Shown here: positions 1 through 11,166 of the stretch, in pieces
Layout: the number at the start of each line of letters is the position of its first letter
How positions within the stretch are numbered: position 1 is the first letter of the stretch
Assembly (NCBI RefSeq): GCF_006363955.1
Contig: NZ_CP040948.1
Coordinates: forward strand, 1 to 64,000
Length of the DNA stretch: 64,000 bases
Direction of reading: 5' to 3'
DNA from: Methylophilus medardicus
GTDB taxonomy: Bacteria > Pseudomonadota > Gammaproteobacteria > Burkholderiales > Methylophilaceae
Notes under the pieces: model-generated
Database searches by the model: none
What the model saw: the letters and a program-made list of their open reading frames with translations, nothing else
What the model was told of the DNA's origin: nothing
Position numbers and translations under genes: made by a program

Positions 1-1413
1 ATGGAAAATTTTTGGGCTTATTGTCTGCTCAAGTTCGAAAAAGAACTTTCAGCACAGCAATACAATACATGGATAAAACCGCTGAAAGCACGCGTCAATG
101 GCGATGCGGTGCAAATTGTCGCGCCCAACAAATTTGTCATGCAATGGGTGAAAAGCAAGTTTTTTTCACGCATTGAAGCGATTGCAACAGAATTATCTAC
201 CAGCGCAGTATTAGAACTGATAGTAGATAGTAGTGAACAAACCTCCACTGCAGAACCTCCTGCCAAAAAAACACCTTCGCAATCCACCGCAGAGACAGAC
301 CCCAAGCTTAATAGTCCAGCAGCATCCATAAAGTCTGTTGAAAAAAAACCTATCCCTAACCGCGCACCAGTAAAAGCATTGCGATCAGAAAAGGGAAGTG
401 GTTTAAACGATAGTTTTTTATTTGATAACTATGTCACTGGTCGTGCTAACCAATTGGCCCGCGCAGCCGCGATCCAAGTCGCCGGCAATCCAGGGCAAGC
501 CTATAACCCTTTATTTATATATGGTGGGGTAGGTTTAGGGAAAACCCATCTACTGCAAGCCATTGGCAATGAACTTAAAAAAGCAAAACCGGATGCCAAT
601 ATTCGTTATCTACATGCCGAACGCTATGTATCAGATGTCGTAAAGGCTTATGAAAATAAAGCGTTTGATGAATTTAAACAGCAATACCACTCGTTAGATT
701 TATTACTGATTGACGACATACAGTTCTTTGCCAAAAAAACGCGTACGCAAGAAGAGTTTTTTTATGCGTTTAACAGTTTGATTGAAGAAAAGAAGCAAAT
801 TGTCATCACCTGCGATACCTATCCGAAAGAGATCGCTGACATGGATGAGCGCTTGCGTACACGATTTAGCTGGGGCTTAACGGTTGCCGTTGAACCGCCG
901 GAATTAGAAATGCGCGTCGCAATTCTGCGCAAAAAAGCTGAGAATCTAAAAATCAATCTGCACGAAGACGTCGCATTTTTTGTAGCCAAGCAAATCAGAT
1001 CGAGTGTGCGTGAGCTTGAAGGCGCGTTGAACCGCATTATTGCCATGGCCAATTTTACCGGCCATGCAATCGATGTGCATTTAGCTAAGGATGCCTTGCG
1101 CGATCTAATCGCCGTTCGCGGCCGCCAAATCACCATGGAAAACATACAAAAAACAGTTGCCGACTACTATAAGATCAAAGTCAGCGACATGTTTAGCAAG
1201 AAGCGCTCTCGTAACGTAGCTAGGCCTAGACAAGTCGCAATGTCATTGGCACGTGAGCTCACCAATCATAGCTTCCCTGAAATTGGCGAGGCCTTTGGTG
1301 GCAGACATCACACCACAGTCATGCACGCTTGCGAAGAAATAGAACAATTACGATTAAATGACCAAACATTGGCACGTGATATTGGTTTGTTGACGCAAGT
1401 GATTCGTGATTAA
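1..1413 (+). CDS. dnaA: Chromosomal replication initiator protein DnaA
   Basis: Binds DnaA boxes at oriC and melts the origin to start replication. The 470-residue protein shows the four family domains: an N-terminal DnaB-interaction domain (about 1-85), a variable linker rich in Lys, Pro, Ser and Thr (about 85-130), an AAA+ domain with Walker A GGVGLGKTH at 175-183 and Walker B LLLIDD at 234-239, and a C-terminal helix-turn-helix with the DnaA signature GGRHHTTVMH at 433-442. Length is normal for the family. It starts at the first base of the window, so its promoter and ribosome binding site cannot be seen. It is followed by a gap with DnaA boxes and then dnaN, the standard order. Identification is secure. 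Confidence 0.98.
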   Translation: MENFWAYCLLKFEKELSAQQYNTWIKPLKARVNGDAVQIVAPNKFVMQWVKSKFFSRIEAIATELSTSAVLELIVDSSEQTSTAEPPAKKTPSQSTAETDPKLNSPAASIKSVEKKPIPNRAPVKALRSEKGSGLNDSFLFDNYVTGRANQLARAAAIQVAGNPGQAYNPLFIYGGVGLGKTHLLQAIGNELKKAKPDANIRYLHAERYVSDVVKAYENKAFDEFKQQYHSLDLLLIDDIQFFAKKTRTQEEFFYAFNSLIEEKKQIVITCDTYPKEIADMDERLRTRFSWGLTVAVEPPELEMRVAILRKKAENLKINLHEDVAFFVAKQIRSSVRELEGALNRIIAMANFTGHAIDVHLAKDALRDLIAVRGRQITMENIQKTVADYYKIKVSDMFSKKRSRNVARPRQVAMSLARELTNHSFPEIGEAFGGRHHTTVMHACEEIEQLRLNDQTLARDIGLLTQVIRD

Positions 1414-1662
1414 AACTGAAAACAAAAGCTGTGGATAAGTTGAGATTAGACTGTGTTTAAATATTGCGTATAGACAAGATAAAATCAGTTTACAATATTA
1501 GCCACAAAAGATGCATGTTAGAACCGCAATTTATACACAAGTAAAAATGTCTGTAAGTCTATGAATTTAATAATTTTTTAGACTTACCCACAAAAAAGTC
1601 GCACATTACTATTAATCTTATCTTTTATATATTGAAATAAAGTTATTAATACAGGTCAGGCC
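1414..1662. other. Probable replication origin (oriC), dnaA-dnaN gap
   Basis: This AT-rich gap holds a perfect DnaA box TGTGGATAA (reverse orientation) at 1430-1438 and a consensus box TTATACACA at 1531-1539. One-mismatch boxes are TTAGCCACA at 1498-1506 and TTACCCACA at 1584-1592. A very AT-rich run at about 1595-1655, just before dnaN, could be the unwinding element. Box clustering next to dnaA is seen directly; origin function is inferred. The region upstream of dnaA lies outside the window and could hold the origin instead or as well. Confidence 0.7.
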
Positions 1663-2766
1663 ATGCAAATCAAAATCAACCGTGAGGTATTGCTTAAACC
1701 CCTCAATAGTGTCACCGGAATCGTAGAGCGTAGACATACCTTACCGATACTTTCAAATCTGCTAGTTAACATCAAGCAGCAAGAAATGCATCTGACAGCG
1801 ACTGATCTGGAAATGCAGATTTCGCTGAAAGTGCACGGTGGCATCGAAGGCGAATTGAGTACAACCATTTCTGCCAAGAAATTGCTGGATATCTGTCGTT
1901 CACTGCCTGACAGTGCGTCAATTGAAATGAACAACCAAGATAATCGGATCACACTAAAAGCGGGTAAAAGTCGATTCAATCTCCAAACCTTGCCTGCAGC
2001 GGATTATCCGTTGATGAGTAAAGCGAGTGGCCAAAATATCAGTTTCAGTTTGGCGCAGTCGGAGCTGAAGCGTTTACTCAAACAAGTTGAATTTGCCATG
2101 GCGCAGCAAGACATCCGTTATTACTTAAACGGCTTACTGCTAGAAGTGAATGGCAATCAGCTACATGTGGTGGGCACGGATGGGCATCGTTTGAGCTACA
2201 CCAGCACGACCTTAGACCAGAGTTTTGAAAAAACCGAGGTGATCTTGCCACGCAAAACCGTGCTTGAATTGACTAAATTGCTCGATGAACAATCAGAATC
2301 GCCAGTGGTGATTGATTTGCTCAATGGCCAAGTCAGTTTTGAGTTTGGCGATATTCAACTGATCAGCAAAGTGATTGATGGCAAGTTTCCGGATTACAAC
2401 CGGGTAATTCCAACTGGTCACCAAAACACATTTATGGTGAATCGAGTGGCCATATTGACGGCGTTGCAACGGGCATCGATTTTATCGAATGAAAAATATC
2501 GCAGTATTCGGATGGTAATTACACAAGGCTTGCTTAAATTGATCAGTACCAACACTGAGCAAGAAGAAGCCGAAGAAGAATTAGAAATTGATTACAGCTT
2601 ATTGCCATTAGATATTGGTTTTAATGTTACTTATCTGATTGATGTGCTCAATAACCTCAATGACGAAAACATTGAATTTGCGTTTGCCGATGCAAACAGC
2701 AGTTGCCTGATTACAGCAGGTAGCGATGCCAACTATAAATACGTTGTGATGCCAATGCGCATATAA
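1663..2766 (+). CDS. dnaN: DNA polymerase III beta subunit (sliding clamp)
   Basis: Forms the dimeric ring clamp that tethers DNA polymerase III to DNA and recruits other replication and repair proteins. The 367-residue protein has the usual length and the three-fold repeated clamp architecture. The N-terminus (MQIKINREVLLKPL), the segment RHTLPILSNLLV near residue 24 and the C-terminal YKYVVMPMRI are typical of proteobacterial DnaN; the extreme C-terminus helps form the clamp-binding pocket. It sits between the probable oriC and gyrB in the classic dnaA-dnaN-gyrB order. recF, which often lies between dnaN and gyrB, is absent here; the gap holds a parS site instead. Confidence 0.98.
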   Translation: MQIKINREVLLKPLNSVTGIVERRHTLPILSNLLVNIKQQEMHLTATDLEMQISLKVHGGIEGELSTTISAKKLLDICRSLPDSASIEMNNQDNRITLKAGKSRFNLQTLPAADYPLMSKASGQNISFSLAQSELKRLLKQVEFAMAQQDIRYYLNGLLLEVNGNQLHVVGTDGHRLSYTSTTLDQSFEKTEVILPRKTVLELTKLLDEQSESPVVIDLLNGQVSFEFGDIQLISKVIDGKFPDYNRVIPTGHQNTFMVNRVAILTALQRASILSNEKYRSIRMVITQGLLKLISTNTEQEEAEEELEIDYSLLPLDIGFNVTYLIDVLNNLNDENIEFAFADANSSCLITAGSDANYKYVVMPMRI

Positions 2767-2777
2767 TGCACCCTGCG

Positions 2778-5240
<2,463 letters not shown>

Positions 5241-5265
5241 ACGTGGGTTGACACCTTAGATGAAG

Positions 5266-5299
5266 AAATTAAAGGCTCCGTATGGAGCCTTTAATTTTT
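5266..5299. terminator. Bidirectional intrinsic terminator of gyrB and the antiporter gene
   Basis: A perfect 14-base-pair stem (AAATTAAAGGCTCC, 5266-5279) with loop GTAT pairs with 5284-5297 and is followed by a T-run. Because the stem begins with A-residues, it also reads as a terminator from the other strand. It sits between the convergent ends of gyrB (5240) and the antiporter (5314). Confidence 0.93.
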
Positions 5300-5313
5300 A
5301 GGACGACTGTAAG

Positions 5314-7086
5314 CTACGTTTGTGGGTCTGTAGTACTGCGCTCCATTTCAAGTAATGTTTTAAGGTCGTTTCGTCCTTGCTCCATCATGCTAGAAAGTGC
5401 TTTTCTATCATGTCTGATTTTTAGGGTGGCTTCGATTTGCGCTTGGTCGTGTTGTTCAAAATGCTGAATGATCTTGGTTGCGCTGGCGGCAGTTTCGCCA
5501 ATGACCATTAATGCTTGTCGAGCAGCCTCTAACGACGAATAAAATGTTTCGCGTATTGGATTTAAATCCATTTCTCGTAAATCGAACGCATCGGTTCTGC
5601 TTCTGGCTCTTACGACAATGGCGACTTTTGGCCAGCGTTGTTTTACGAGTTTTGCCATGTCTAATACTGCGGCGGTGTCATTCAGTGCGATGACTAACAG
5701 CTGCGCTTCAGCAATGCCAGCCTCCACTAGTACATCTAACCTCGATGCATCGCCATAATAACAACGCCAGCCGAATTGCCTTGTCAGGTCTACCTGATTT
5801 GGGTCGTTATCAATAAGGGTAGGGGTGATGCCTTTAGCGACGAGAACCCGGCCAATAATTTGGCCAAATCGACCAAAGCCGGCAATGATGACGCCATTAT
5901 TTTCAGTGATGGAATCTTTGGGTCGTTCACCGCATTGCAAGGTTAAAAAACGGTTATAGAGTAAAAGTAATAAGGGTGTGAAGAGCATAGACACAGCAAC
6001 AATTGCGTTAAGGGTGTTGTAGCTTTGCAGAGAAATGGATTGTTGGCTTAATGCAGCACCAAACAGCACAAATGCAAACTCACCGACTTGAGAGAGCGAG
6101 AAAGCAAGCAACAGCTGATCGCGAAAATTGTATTTAAACAGCCTACCCAGTCCAAGTAAGACACATATTTTGATGCCGACAATACCAAGCGCAAATCCAA
6201 AAATAATCAGAGGTTGATGCATGATCAAGGCCAGATCTACGGTCATGCCTACAGAAATGAAAAATAAGCCTAATAATAAGCCTTTGACTGGCTCAATATC
6301 TAATCGTAATTCATAGCGATATTCAGAACCGGCTAATAATACCCCGGCTAAAAATGTCCCCAGCGCCATTGAGAGGCCCACGGACTGCATGGCTAATGAC
6401 ACGCCAATGACTAACAACAATGAGAATGATACGAAAACTTCACGTAAGCCGGTTTGCGCAATGATCCGCATAATGGGTTTTAATACAGTACGGCTCGCAA
6501 CAATGATGGCAACAATGGCAGAGATCGCTTGAATCATCGCCCATAAGTCAAAACCGGCCTTTTCATGGTTGGGGGCAATCCAAGCCAACAGCATAAATAA
6601 TGGAATCACAGAAAGATCTTGAAAAAGCAAGGTGGCGAAAGCAGCTTGTCCACCAGGGGTCTGTAATTGTTTTTTTTCAATGAGGGCAGTCAGACCAATA
6701 GCGGTCGACGACATGGCCACCCCCATGCCGATGATGAGGGCCTCTTGCCATGAAAAGTGCAGCTGCTGCGCAAGGAGGGTGGTCACTGCGATGGTGACGG
6801 TGACTTGCAAGCCCCCCATGCCAAATAGCAACCGACGTAACGCCCATACTTTTTGTGATTCAAGCTCTAAGCCGATTAAAAAAAGCATTAAAACCACGCC
6901 GAATTCAGCGAAATGCATGACGTGCTCTGGATCATCAATGAGTTTGAGCGCGTGCGGTCCGAGCAACACCCCAGCAATCAGATACCCCAACACAGAGCCC
7001 AACCCTAATTTTTTAAAAATAGGCACCAATACGATGGCAAACGAAAGATAAATCGCAGCTTGAACAAGAAAATCAACGCTATGCAT
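5314..7086 (-). CDS. kefB: Kef-type monovalent cation:proton antiporter (CPA2) with RCK domain
   Basis: Predicted inner-membrane K+/H+ or Na+/H+ antiporter of the CPA2 family (KefB/KefC/YbaL group), which in E. coli gives potassium efflux and protection against electrophiles. The 590-residue protein has about 12 membrane segments in the first 380 residues, beginning VDFLVQAAIYLSFAIVLVPI, with the family motifs GYLIAGVLLGPHALKLI and LFLIGLELE. A cytoplasmic RCK_N nucleotide-binding domain follows with the Rossmann motif GFGRFGQIIGRVL. The short charged C-terminal tail replaces a full RCK_C domain. It is convergent with gyrB and shares its terminator. The family call is firm, but glutathione gating and the exact paralogue are not visible from sequence. 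Confidence 0.88.
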   Translation of the reverse strand: MHSVDFLVQAAIYLSFAIVLVPIFKKLGLGSVLGYLIAGVLLGPHALKLIDDPEHVMHFAEFGVVLMLFLIGLELESQKVWALRRLLFGMGGLQVTVTIAVTTLLAQQLHFSWQEALIIGMGVAMSSTAIGLTALIEKKQLQTPGGQAAFATLLFQDLSVIPLFMLLAWIAPNHEKAGFDLWAMIQAISAIVAIIVASRTVLKPIMRIIAQTGLREVFVSFSLLLVIGVSLAMQSVGLSMALGTFLAGVLLAGSEYRYELRLDIEPVKGLLLGLFFISVGMTVDLALIMHQPLIIFGFALGIVGIKICVLLGLGRLFKYNFRDQLLLAFSLSQVGEFAFVLFGAALSQQSISLQSYNTLNAIVAVSMLFTPLLLLLYNRFLTLQCGERPKDSITENNGVIIAGFGRFGQIIGRVLVAKGITPTLIDNDPNQVDLTRQFGWRCYYGDASRLDVLVEAGIAEAQLLVIALNDTAAVLDMAKLVKQRWPKVAIVVRARSRTDAFDLREMDLNPIRETFYSSLEAARQALMVIGETAASATKIIQHFEQHDQAQIEATLKIRHDRKALSSMMEQGRNDLKTLLEMERSTTDPQT

Positions 7087-7321
7087 GGTCGGCCTTAATA
7101 GTGAATGTTTGCAGATTGTTTGCTGAAATTAGCATAGACCGGCGGTAGGGGCCAGTGCATGCGTTGGGGACGCAGGGGTTTTTGCCAGATTTATCTGACA
7201 ATAAAATCAGCGATGCGCCAGTATTGCGGCTCATGCGCACGTCATAGACTGTTTCAACAGATTCAAGCGTCTGCTTAATCAATTTTCAGACCAATTTATT
7301 GTTTAGATAACAGGTTTAACC

Positions 7322-7690
7322 ATGCTACCTCCCGCGTTTGCAGAACAGATTTTTGACGTCTTGCGGTTTTCGATCGATTTGGCGTGTACAGAGCAAGATT
7401 GGTATAACGTTAGCCGTGATGCACTGGCATTTGGCTTCACACAAACAGATGTCTCCACGCCGTTTGCTTATGCGCAGCGCTTTGACTTGTTAATCGAGCC
7501 TGGCATATACCTGTGCCTAGATTACCGCTCGTTTGACCCTTCAGGGCCGTTTCATGTGCTTCCTGCCGTGAGTAAGTTTGAGCTCAGCATGTCCATAGAG
7601 AATAAAGTAACGCGGTCTTATCATAATGCGTTTGATGAGCCGGTCGCGAAGAAAGATGCGTCCTTGTGGAGCGAGCTCTCCTTTACCTAA
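7322..7690 (+). CDS. Hypothetical protein, 122 residues
   Basis: I do not recognise a family. The protein is soluble, has no signal peptide or membrane segment, and is mixed alpha/beta in composition with several aromatic residues (for example YLCLDYRSFDP). The start at 7322 lies behind only a weak ribosome binding site, so translation is less certain than for its neighbours. It is the first of a run of small same-strand genes (7322-9578) including a diheme protein and a thioredoxin-like protein. No function can be assigned. Confidence 0.55.
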   Translation: MLPPAFAEQIFDVLRFSIDLACTEQDWYNVSRDALAFGFTQTDVSTPFAYAQRFDLLIEPGIYLCLDYRSFDPSGPFHVLPAVSKFELSMSIENKVTRSYHNAFDEPVAKKDASLWSELSFT

Positions 7691-7757
7691 GGTAGGCACC
7701 CGCTAAGGTCGATGACAACTAATACGACCAAAAGATTTCAAATCACGGGAGGTCACC

Positions 7758-8345
7758 ATGCACCATCTCAGGCAACAAACGAGCTTAGGCTATTTAACCA
7801 GGCAAGTTTTTATTTTCAGTGCATTTGCCATGATGGCTAGCTGGGTAGAAGCTGCCGACACCAAGCAATTATTTGAACCGATTCGTGCTGTATTACAGCA
7901 TCCGCGTTGCCAAAACTGCCATATTGCCGGAGACCAGCCTTTGCAGTTTGATAATGGCCGCCCGCATGCGATGTTAGTGATGCGCGGTCGCGATGGGATG
8001 GGTATGCCGGCCATGGAATGCAGCTCGTGTCATCAACAGAAAAATTCGCCTTCCATCATGGGGGCGCATGCGCCGCCCGGTGCGCCCCACTGGCGATTGC
8101 CACCCCCACAAAACAAAATGGTGTTTATGGATGTGTCCCCCAAAGATTTATGCATGCTGCTTAAGGACCCGCAACGCAACGGCGGTCGAGATGGACAAAA
8201 GCTAATAGCGCATTTTGCTGAGGATCAATTGGTGGCTTGGGGCTGGGATCCAGGTGGTGAGCGCACACTGCCGCCGTTCACCAAAGCGCAAACGGTGGCA
8301 GCGGTGCAGCAATGGGTAGATGCTGGCATGCCATGTCCCCGCTAA
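7758..8345 (+). CDS. Periplasmic diheme c-type cytochrome-like protein
   Basis: Probably an exported electron-transfer protein or the cytochrome-like partner of an oxidoreductase. The 195-residue product begins with a basic and hydrophobic leader ending near SWVEAA, consistent with a Sec signal peptide of about 33 residues. Two CxxCH heme c attachment motifs follow: CQNCH near residue 53 and CSSCH near residue 93. A His- and Pro-rich stretch (APPGAPHWRLPPPQ) and a Cys near the C-terminus are also present. A good ribosome binding site (GGGAGGT) precedes 7758. The diheme call rests on the motifs; the electron partner is unknown, and no dehydrogenase gene lies next to it. Confidence 0.78.
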   Translation: MHHLRQQTSLGYLTRQVFIFSAFAMMASWVEAADTKQLFEPIRAVLQHPRCQNCHIAGDQPLQFDNGRPHAMLVMRGRDGMGMPAMECSSCHQQKNSPSIMGAHAPPGAPHWRLPPPQNKMVFMDVSPKDLCMLLKDPQRNGGRDGQKLIAHFAEDQLVAWGWDPGGERTLPPFTKAQTVAAVQQWVDAGMPCPR

Positions 8346-8389
8346 CCCCCTTTTAACGCTCACATCCCGCCAAGCGCCAGGAGATCACC

Positions 8390-8572
8390 ATGTCAAAAGC
8401 GATGCATCCAACAATACCTGAAGTCCGCCCCGCTATACCCAGCCAAGCGCTCGAGAAGTCAATTAAGCCCAATCCACCAGCCATGCCTAAAACCGAAGAA
8501 CAAGAGATTGCTTCTGAGATCGCAGAGGGGCAGATTCCGCCAGACGCCTTAAATAGCGGTAATGACCTTTGA
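8390..8572 (+). CDS. Small hypothetical Pro/Glu-rich protein, 60 residues
   Basis: A 60-residue product, rich in Pro, Glu, Ile and Lys, with no signal peptide or hydrophobic segment; it looks low-complexity and probably unstructured. The ribosome binding site CAGGAGAT lies at good spacing before ATG 8390, which is the main support that it is translated. It lies 44 bases after the diheme gene on the same strand and may be co-transcribed with it. I do not recognise a family and assign no function. Confidence 0.5.
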   Translation: MSKAMHPTIPEVRPAIPSQALEKSIKPNPPAMPKTEEQEIASEIAEGQIPPDALNSGNDL

Positions 8573-8667
8573 GACCTACATTTTCGACGTGACCAGTAGC
8601 AACAGTTGGGCGATCCTGCCAAAATGATCAGTCACTGTCTTCGTAGGCGCATAGGCGATTGATCAAC

Positions 8668-8979
8668 ATGGAAAATGCAGACCCAACACGGGAGACCATT
8701 GATGATCTTTCGGGCGCCACTTTGTTGGTGTTTGGGGCAGTTTGGTGCGGGCACTGCCAAGCGGCACAAGCGACCATTACGGCGGGTCTAGCCACATTTC
8801 CGCACGTTCGCCACATTAACATTGAAGATGGAAAAGGCCGCAGACTTGGGCGATCGTTTCAGGTCAAGTTGTGGCCGACCCTGATTTTCATGCGAGACGG
8901 TATCGAACGCACTCGGCTGGTCAGGGAGATTCATGCCAGTGAGTTAAAATCAGCATTAGCGCTGATTTCAGACCTTTAA
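8668..8979 (+). CDS. Thioredoxin-like protein
   Basis: Predicted cytoplasmic thiol-disulfide protein of about 103 residues. It has the thioredoxin fold order: a beta strand (ATLLVFGAVW), the active site WCGHC, and later the cis-proline segment KLWPTLIFMRDG. The site is CGHC rather than the CGPC of classic thioredoxin, a form more often seen in disulfide isomerases and thioredoxin-like proteins, so its redox potential may be less reducing. ATG 8668 is preferred; the frame also opens at TTG 8659, nine bases upstream, and neither has a strong ribosome binding site. There is no signal peptide, so it should act in the cytoplasm. It lies downstream of the diheme protein gene. Confidence 0.8.
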   Translation: MENADPTRETIDDLSGATLLVFGAVWCGHCQAAQATITAGLATFPHVRHINIEDGKGRRLGRSFQVKLWPTLIFMRDGIERTRLVREIHASELKSALALISDL

Positions 8980-9098
8980 GCGCAATTTTTTCACCGAGGC
9001 ACTAAGGTCACTGGCGGCTGCTAGCGCTATAATCAAACGCTACTTACGGATTCCGCTGAGACCAATCTCTATTTGCTTAATAAGAAAGGACGCGTTCA

Positions 9099-9578
9099 AT
9101 GACCAGCCCAATAGTCAAGCGCCCCCCATTACCGCCGTTTACACGCGAAACCGCGACTGAAAAAGTGCGTTTAGCAGAGGATGGCTGGAACAGTCGGGAT
9201 GCCGCCAAGGTGGCACAGGCTTACACGCTAGATACACAATGGCGGAATCGTGCTGAGTTTATTCAAGGGCGCGAGCAGGCACAGCAATTTCTTGAACGCA
9301 AATGGAACAAAGAACTTGAATACCGTTTGATCAAGGAACTATGGGCATTTAGTGACCACCGGATTGCTGTGCGTTATGCCTATGAGTGGCATGATGATTC
9401 AGGTTATTGGTTTCGTTCTTATGGCAACGAAAACTGGGAGTTTGACCCACAAGGCCTGATGATGCGGCGGTATGCGTCACTCAACGACCTGCCGATTGCT
9501 GCCGAGGAGCGTTTGTTTCATTGGCCGTTGGGTAGGCGTCCAGACGATCACCCTGGCTTAAGCGAATTGGGGCTTTAA
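9099..9578 (+). CDS. DUF1348 family NTF2/SnoaL-like protein
   Basis: A 159-residue protein of the DUF1348 group within the NTF2-like (SnoaL) superfamily, a cone-shaped fold used by small enzymes and binding proteins. Its sequence is strongly family-like: the N-terminal [20 protein letters not shown], then DGWNSRD, the aromatic-rich [20 protein letters not shown], and a C-terminal [19 protein letters not shown]. Length is normal. A ribosome binding site (AAAGGA) precedes ATG 9099. No catalytic role has been established for this family to my knowledge. It is the last of the small plus-strand genes and converges with the catalase-fold gene. Confidence 0.85.
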   Translation: MTSPIVKRPPLPPFTRETATEKVRLAEDGWNSRDAAKVAQAYTLDTQWRNRAEFIQGREQAQQFLERKWNKELEYRLIKELWAFSDHRIAVRYAYEWHDDSGYWFRSYGNENWEFDPQGLMMRRYASLNDLPIAAEERLFHWPLGRRPDDHPGLSELGL

Positions 9579-9615
9579 CGGGTTTGTCTTAGATGCTGCC
9601 CGCCCTGAGGCTTGA

Positions 9616-10728
9616 TTAACATAAATCGTCCAAGTTTTGCGGTTCACGCATCTGCACGGTATCAGGAAGGTGTCGTTGATGCTTCGCCATTTCATAGCTC
9701 ATTTTACGCAGCCGCATCACTGAACCCAATGGGCGATGGCTTTGAATGCCATGCCAAGGTGAAAAGATCATGCCGGCATCCACGATTTGCGAGCGATAGG
9801 GACTCCAGGCAATTTGCGGCTTAGCCGTGATGCGAGCCACAGGAATATAAGGTGAGCTGGCTTGTGGCCAAATCACAGTAGCGTCCTCGATTGGCATTTT
9901 TTCGATGTCAGTACACAGTTGCACTCTAAGCTCCCATACTGCGGTATGCGCAGTAAAATAATCCACCATGCATTTTCTGAGGCCATCGGTCGCAAATACG
10001 TTTACGGGCAGGCCGGTGAGTGCAGTAAGCGCGGGAGCCACCGGCACACAGGCGATTTTAGCCATATGGCGGCCATACAATATGGGGTCCTGACTGTAAT
10101 AGGTTTCGCCAAGAATGTTGGTTTCTTGGGGTGGGGGAAGACGTTTAACCCGCGATAGTTGCACATGTTTAACGGATTCGACCAGCTTGGCGGTGGCACG
10201 GAAAATGGGCGATAAAAAATGTCTGAATTCCGTCCCTGTTTGTGGTGTGCAGGCAATTTGTTTCAAGTTTGACAGAAACATCTGAACACTGGACGATAAA
10301 AAACTGGCGCCATTCACCATTAAGAAATCCTGCGTGGTGGCCTCTTCACTGCCAGGTAATCGGTCACCGCTCACGCCAAGTATTTTAATTGCCAAGCTAC
10401 GTGGCGTGCAGGGTTTATCGTGCAAAATGTCGCCGGGCACGGTTGAAAAACGCATCACCAATGGCAAGGTTTTTCCCTGCGCAAATATGCCTTGCGCAAG
10501 GCTTGCAGGTAGCTGATCAAAAATTTCGATTTCCGCAGCAATCAGGCCGTGGCTTTTTACATGGACGCTACGGGCATTATGCGCAGATTGACCTGCGGCA
10601 ATGTCGGAGATTTTTTGCAATGTATATTGCAAGTGCTGTCGCTGATTGATTGCACTACGCTCAAGCACTTCATAGCTAGGTTGATAAATCAGCGGCTTTG
10701 CTTCTAATTGTGCAATTTGTTGCAACAT
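9616..10728 (-). CDS. Catalase-fold heme protein
   Basis: A 370-residue protein of the catalase-like superfamily, shorter than a monofunctional catalase (about 480 or more). The N-terminal part keeps the distal His region in RSVHVKSHGLI and the strand LVMRFSTVPGDI, matching the catalase HAKG and RFSTVAGE segments. It lacks a signal peptide. These short cytoplasmic members may act on peroxides or fatty acid hydroperoxides; the substrate is not known. The start at 10728 is chosen because GGAGG lies just upstream; the frame opens four codons earlier at a GTG. It is unrelated in detail to the exported catalase-family protein at 61784. Confidence 0.8.
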   Translation of the reverse strand: MLQQIAQLEAKPLIYQPSYEVLERSAINQRQHLQYTLQKISDIAAGQSAHNARSVHVKSHGLIAAEIEIFDQLPASLAQGIFAQGKTLPLVMRFSTVPGDILHDKPCTPRSLAIKILGVSGDRLPGSEEATTQDFLMVNGASFLSSSVQMFLSNLKQIACTPQTGTEFRHFLSPIFRATAKLVESVKHVQLSRVKRLPPPQETNILGETYYSQDPILYGRHMAKIACVPVAPALTALTGLPVNVFATDGLRKCMVDYFTAHTAVWELRVQLCTDIEKMPIEDATVIWPQASSPYIPVARITAKPQIAWSPYRSQIVDAGMIFSPWHGIQSHRPLGSVMRLRKMSYEMAKHQRHLPDTVQMREPQNLDDLC

Positions 10729-11166
10729 ATTCGCCTCCACGCCTTAAGCTAGGTGTTCTGGGGTTTACCCGCCTGTTTGCGTTGCTTGTTTACCATGGGT
10801 GCTGCAAACGCCGCTTTATTTTCAGCGTTGTTGAGAGTGTTTTTTTAAATCATCTTGTTTACGTGTACGTGTTCGGCGAGAGGCTTTAGGCATCTGTATA
10901 CGCCTTGTATGGAGTACAAACGGCAGCCGTTAAGGCTGCCGTGTTTGTCTTGTTGTGAAACGTAATTCGAAAATACATTCGACATTGGTTTCAAACGCGA
11001 CCATGTCAGATTACGCTTGGTGCGGAGACCTTGCTATGCGTGATTATCCTATTGTGTTGTAGGAGATGCTTTATGATCGGCCCTGCAAAATGCCGATCAT
11101 GGTCCGTTAATATTTCACTACCGCTCACACAAGTTGAATGGCGGTCGCCTTTAAACCGCATTTTTT
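10729..11166. other. Gene-poor stretch with two strong inverted repeats
   Basis: About 440 bases without a clear gene. It holds a GC-rich hairpin (CGGCAGCC, loop GTTAA, GGCTGCCG) at 10921-10941 followed by a T-rich tail, and a perfect 9-base inverted repeat ATGATCGGC / GCCGATCAT at 11073-11081 and 11092-11100. A 23-codon minus-strand ORF (10822-10893) encodes a very basic peptide. A short plus-strand ORF starting at 11073 behind AGGAG runs into the end of ycaC. A small RNA ending at the 10921 hairpin is possible but not shown. Confidence 0.4.
10921..10953 (+). terminator. Terminator-like hairpin with no clear upstream gene
   Basis: An 8-base-pair GC-rich stem at 10921-10928 and 10934-10941 with a 5-base loop is followed by TGTTTGTCTTGTT. 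On the minus strand the stem is followed by TTTGTACT, so it could work weakly in that direction too. No protein gene on the plus strand ends just upstream, which is why a small RNA is considered. Confidence 0.45.

Noticed and set aside
7079-7282. 67-residue minus-strand open frame overlapping the antiporter start
   Set aside because: No ribosome binding site, no recognisable sequence, and it overlaps the start of a real gene.
8353-8622. 89-residue minus-strand frame opposite the 60-residue gene
   Set aside because: The plus-strand gene has a good ribosome binding site; the minus frame has none and no family features.
10698-10889. 63-residue plus-strand frame overlapping the catalase-fold gene start
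   Set aside because: No ribosome binding site and antisense to a supported start; treated as a shadow.
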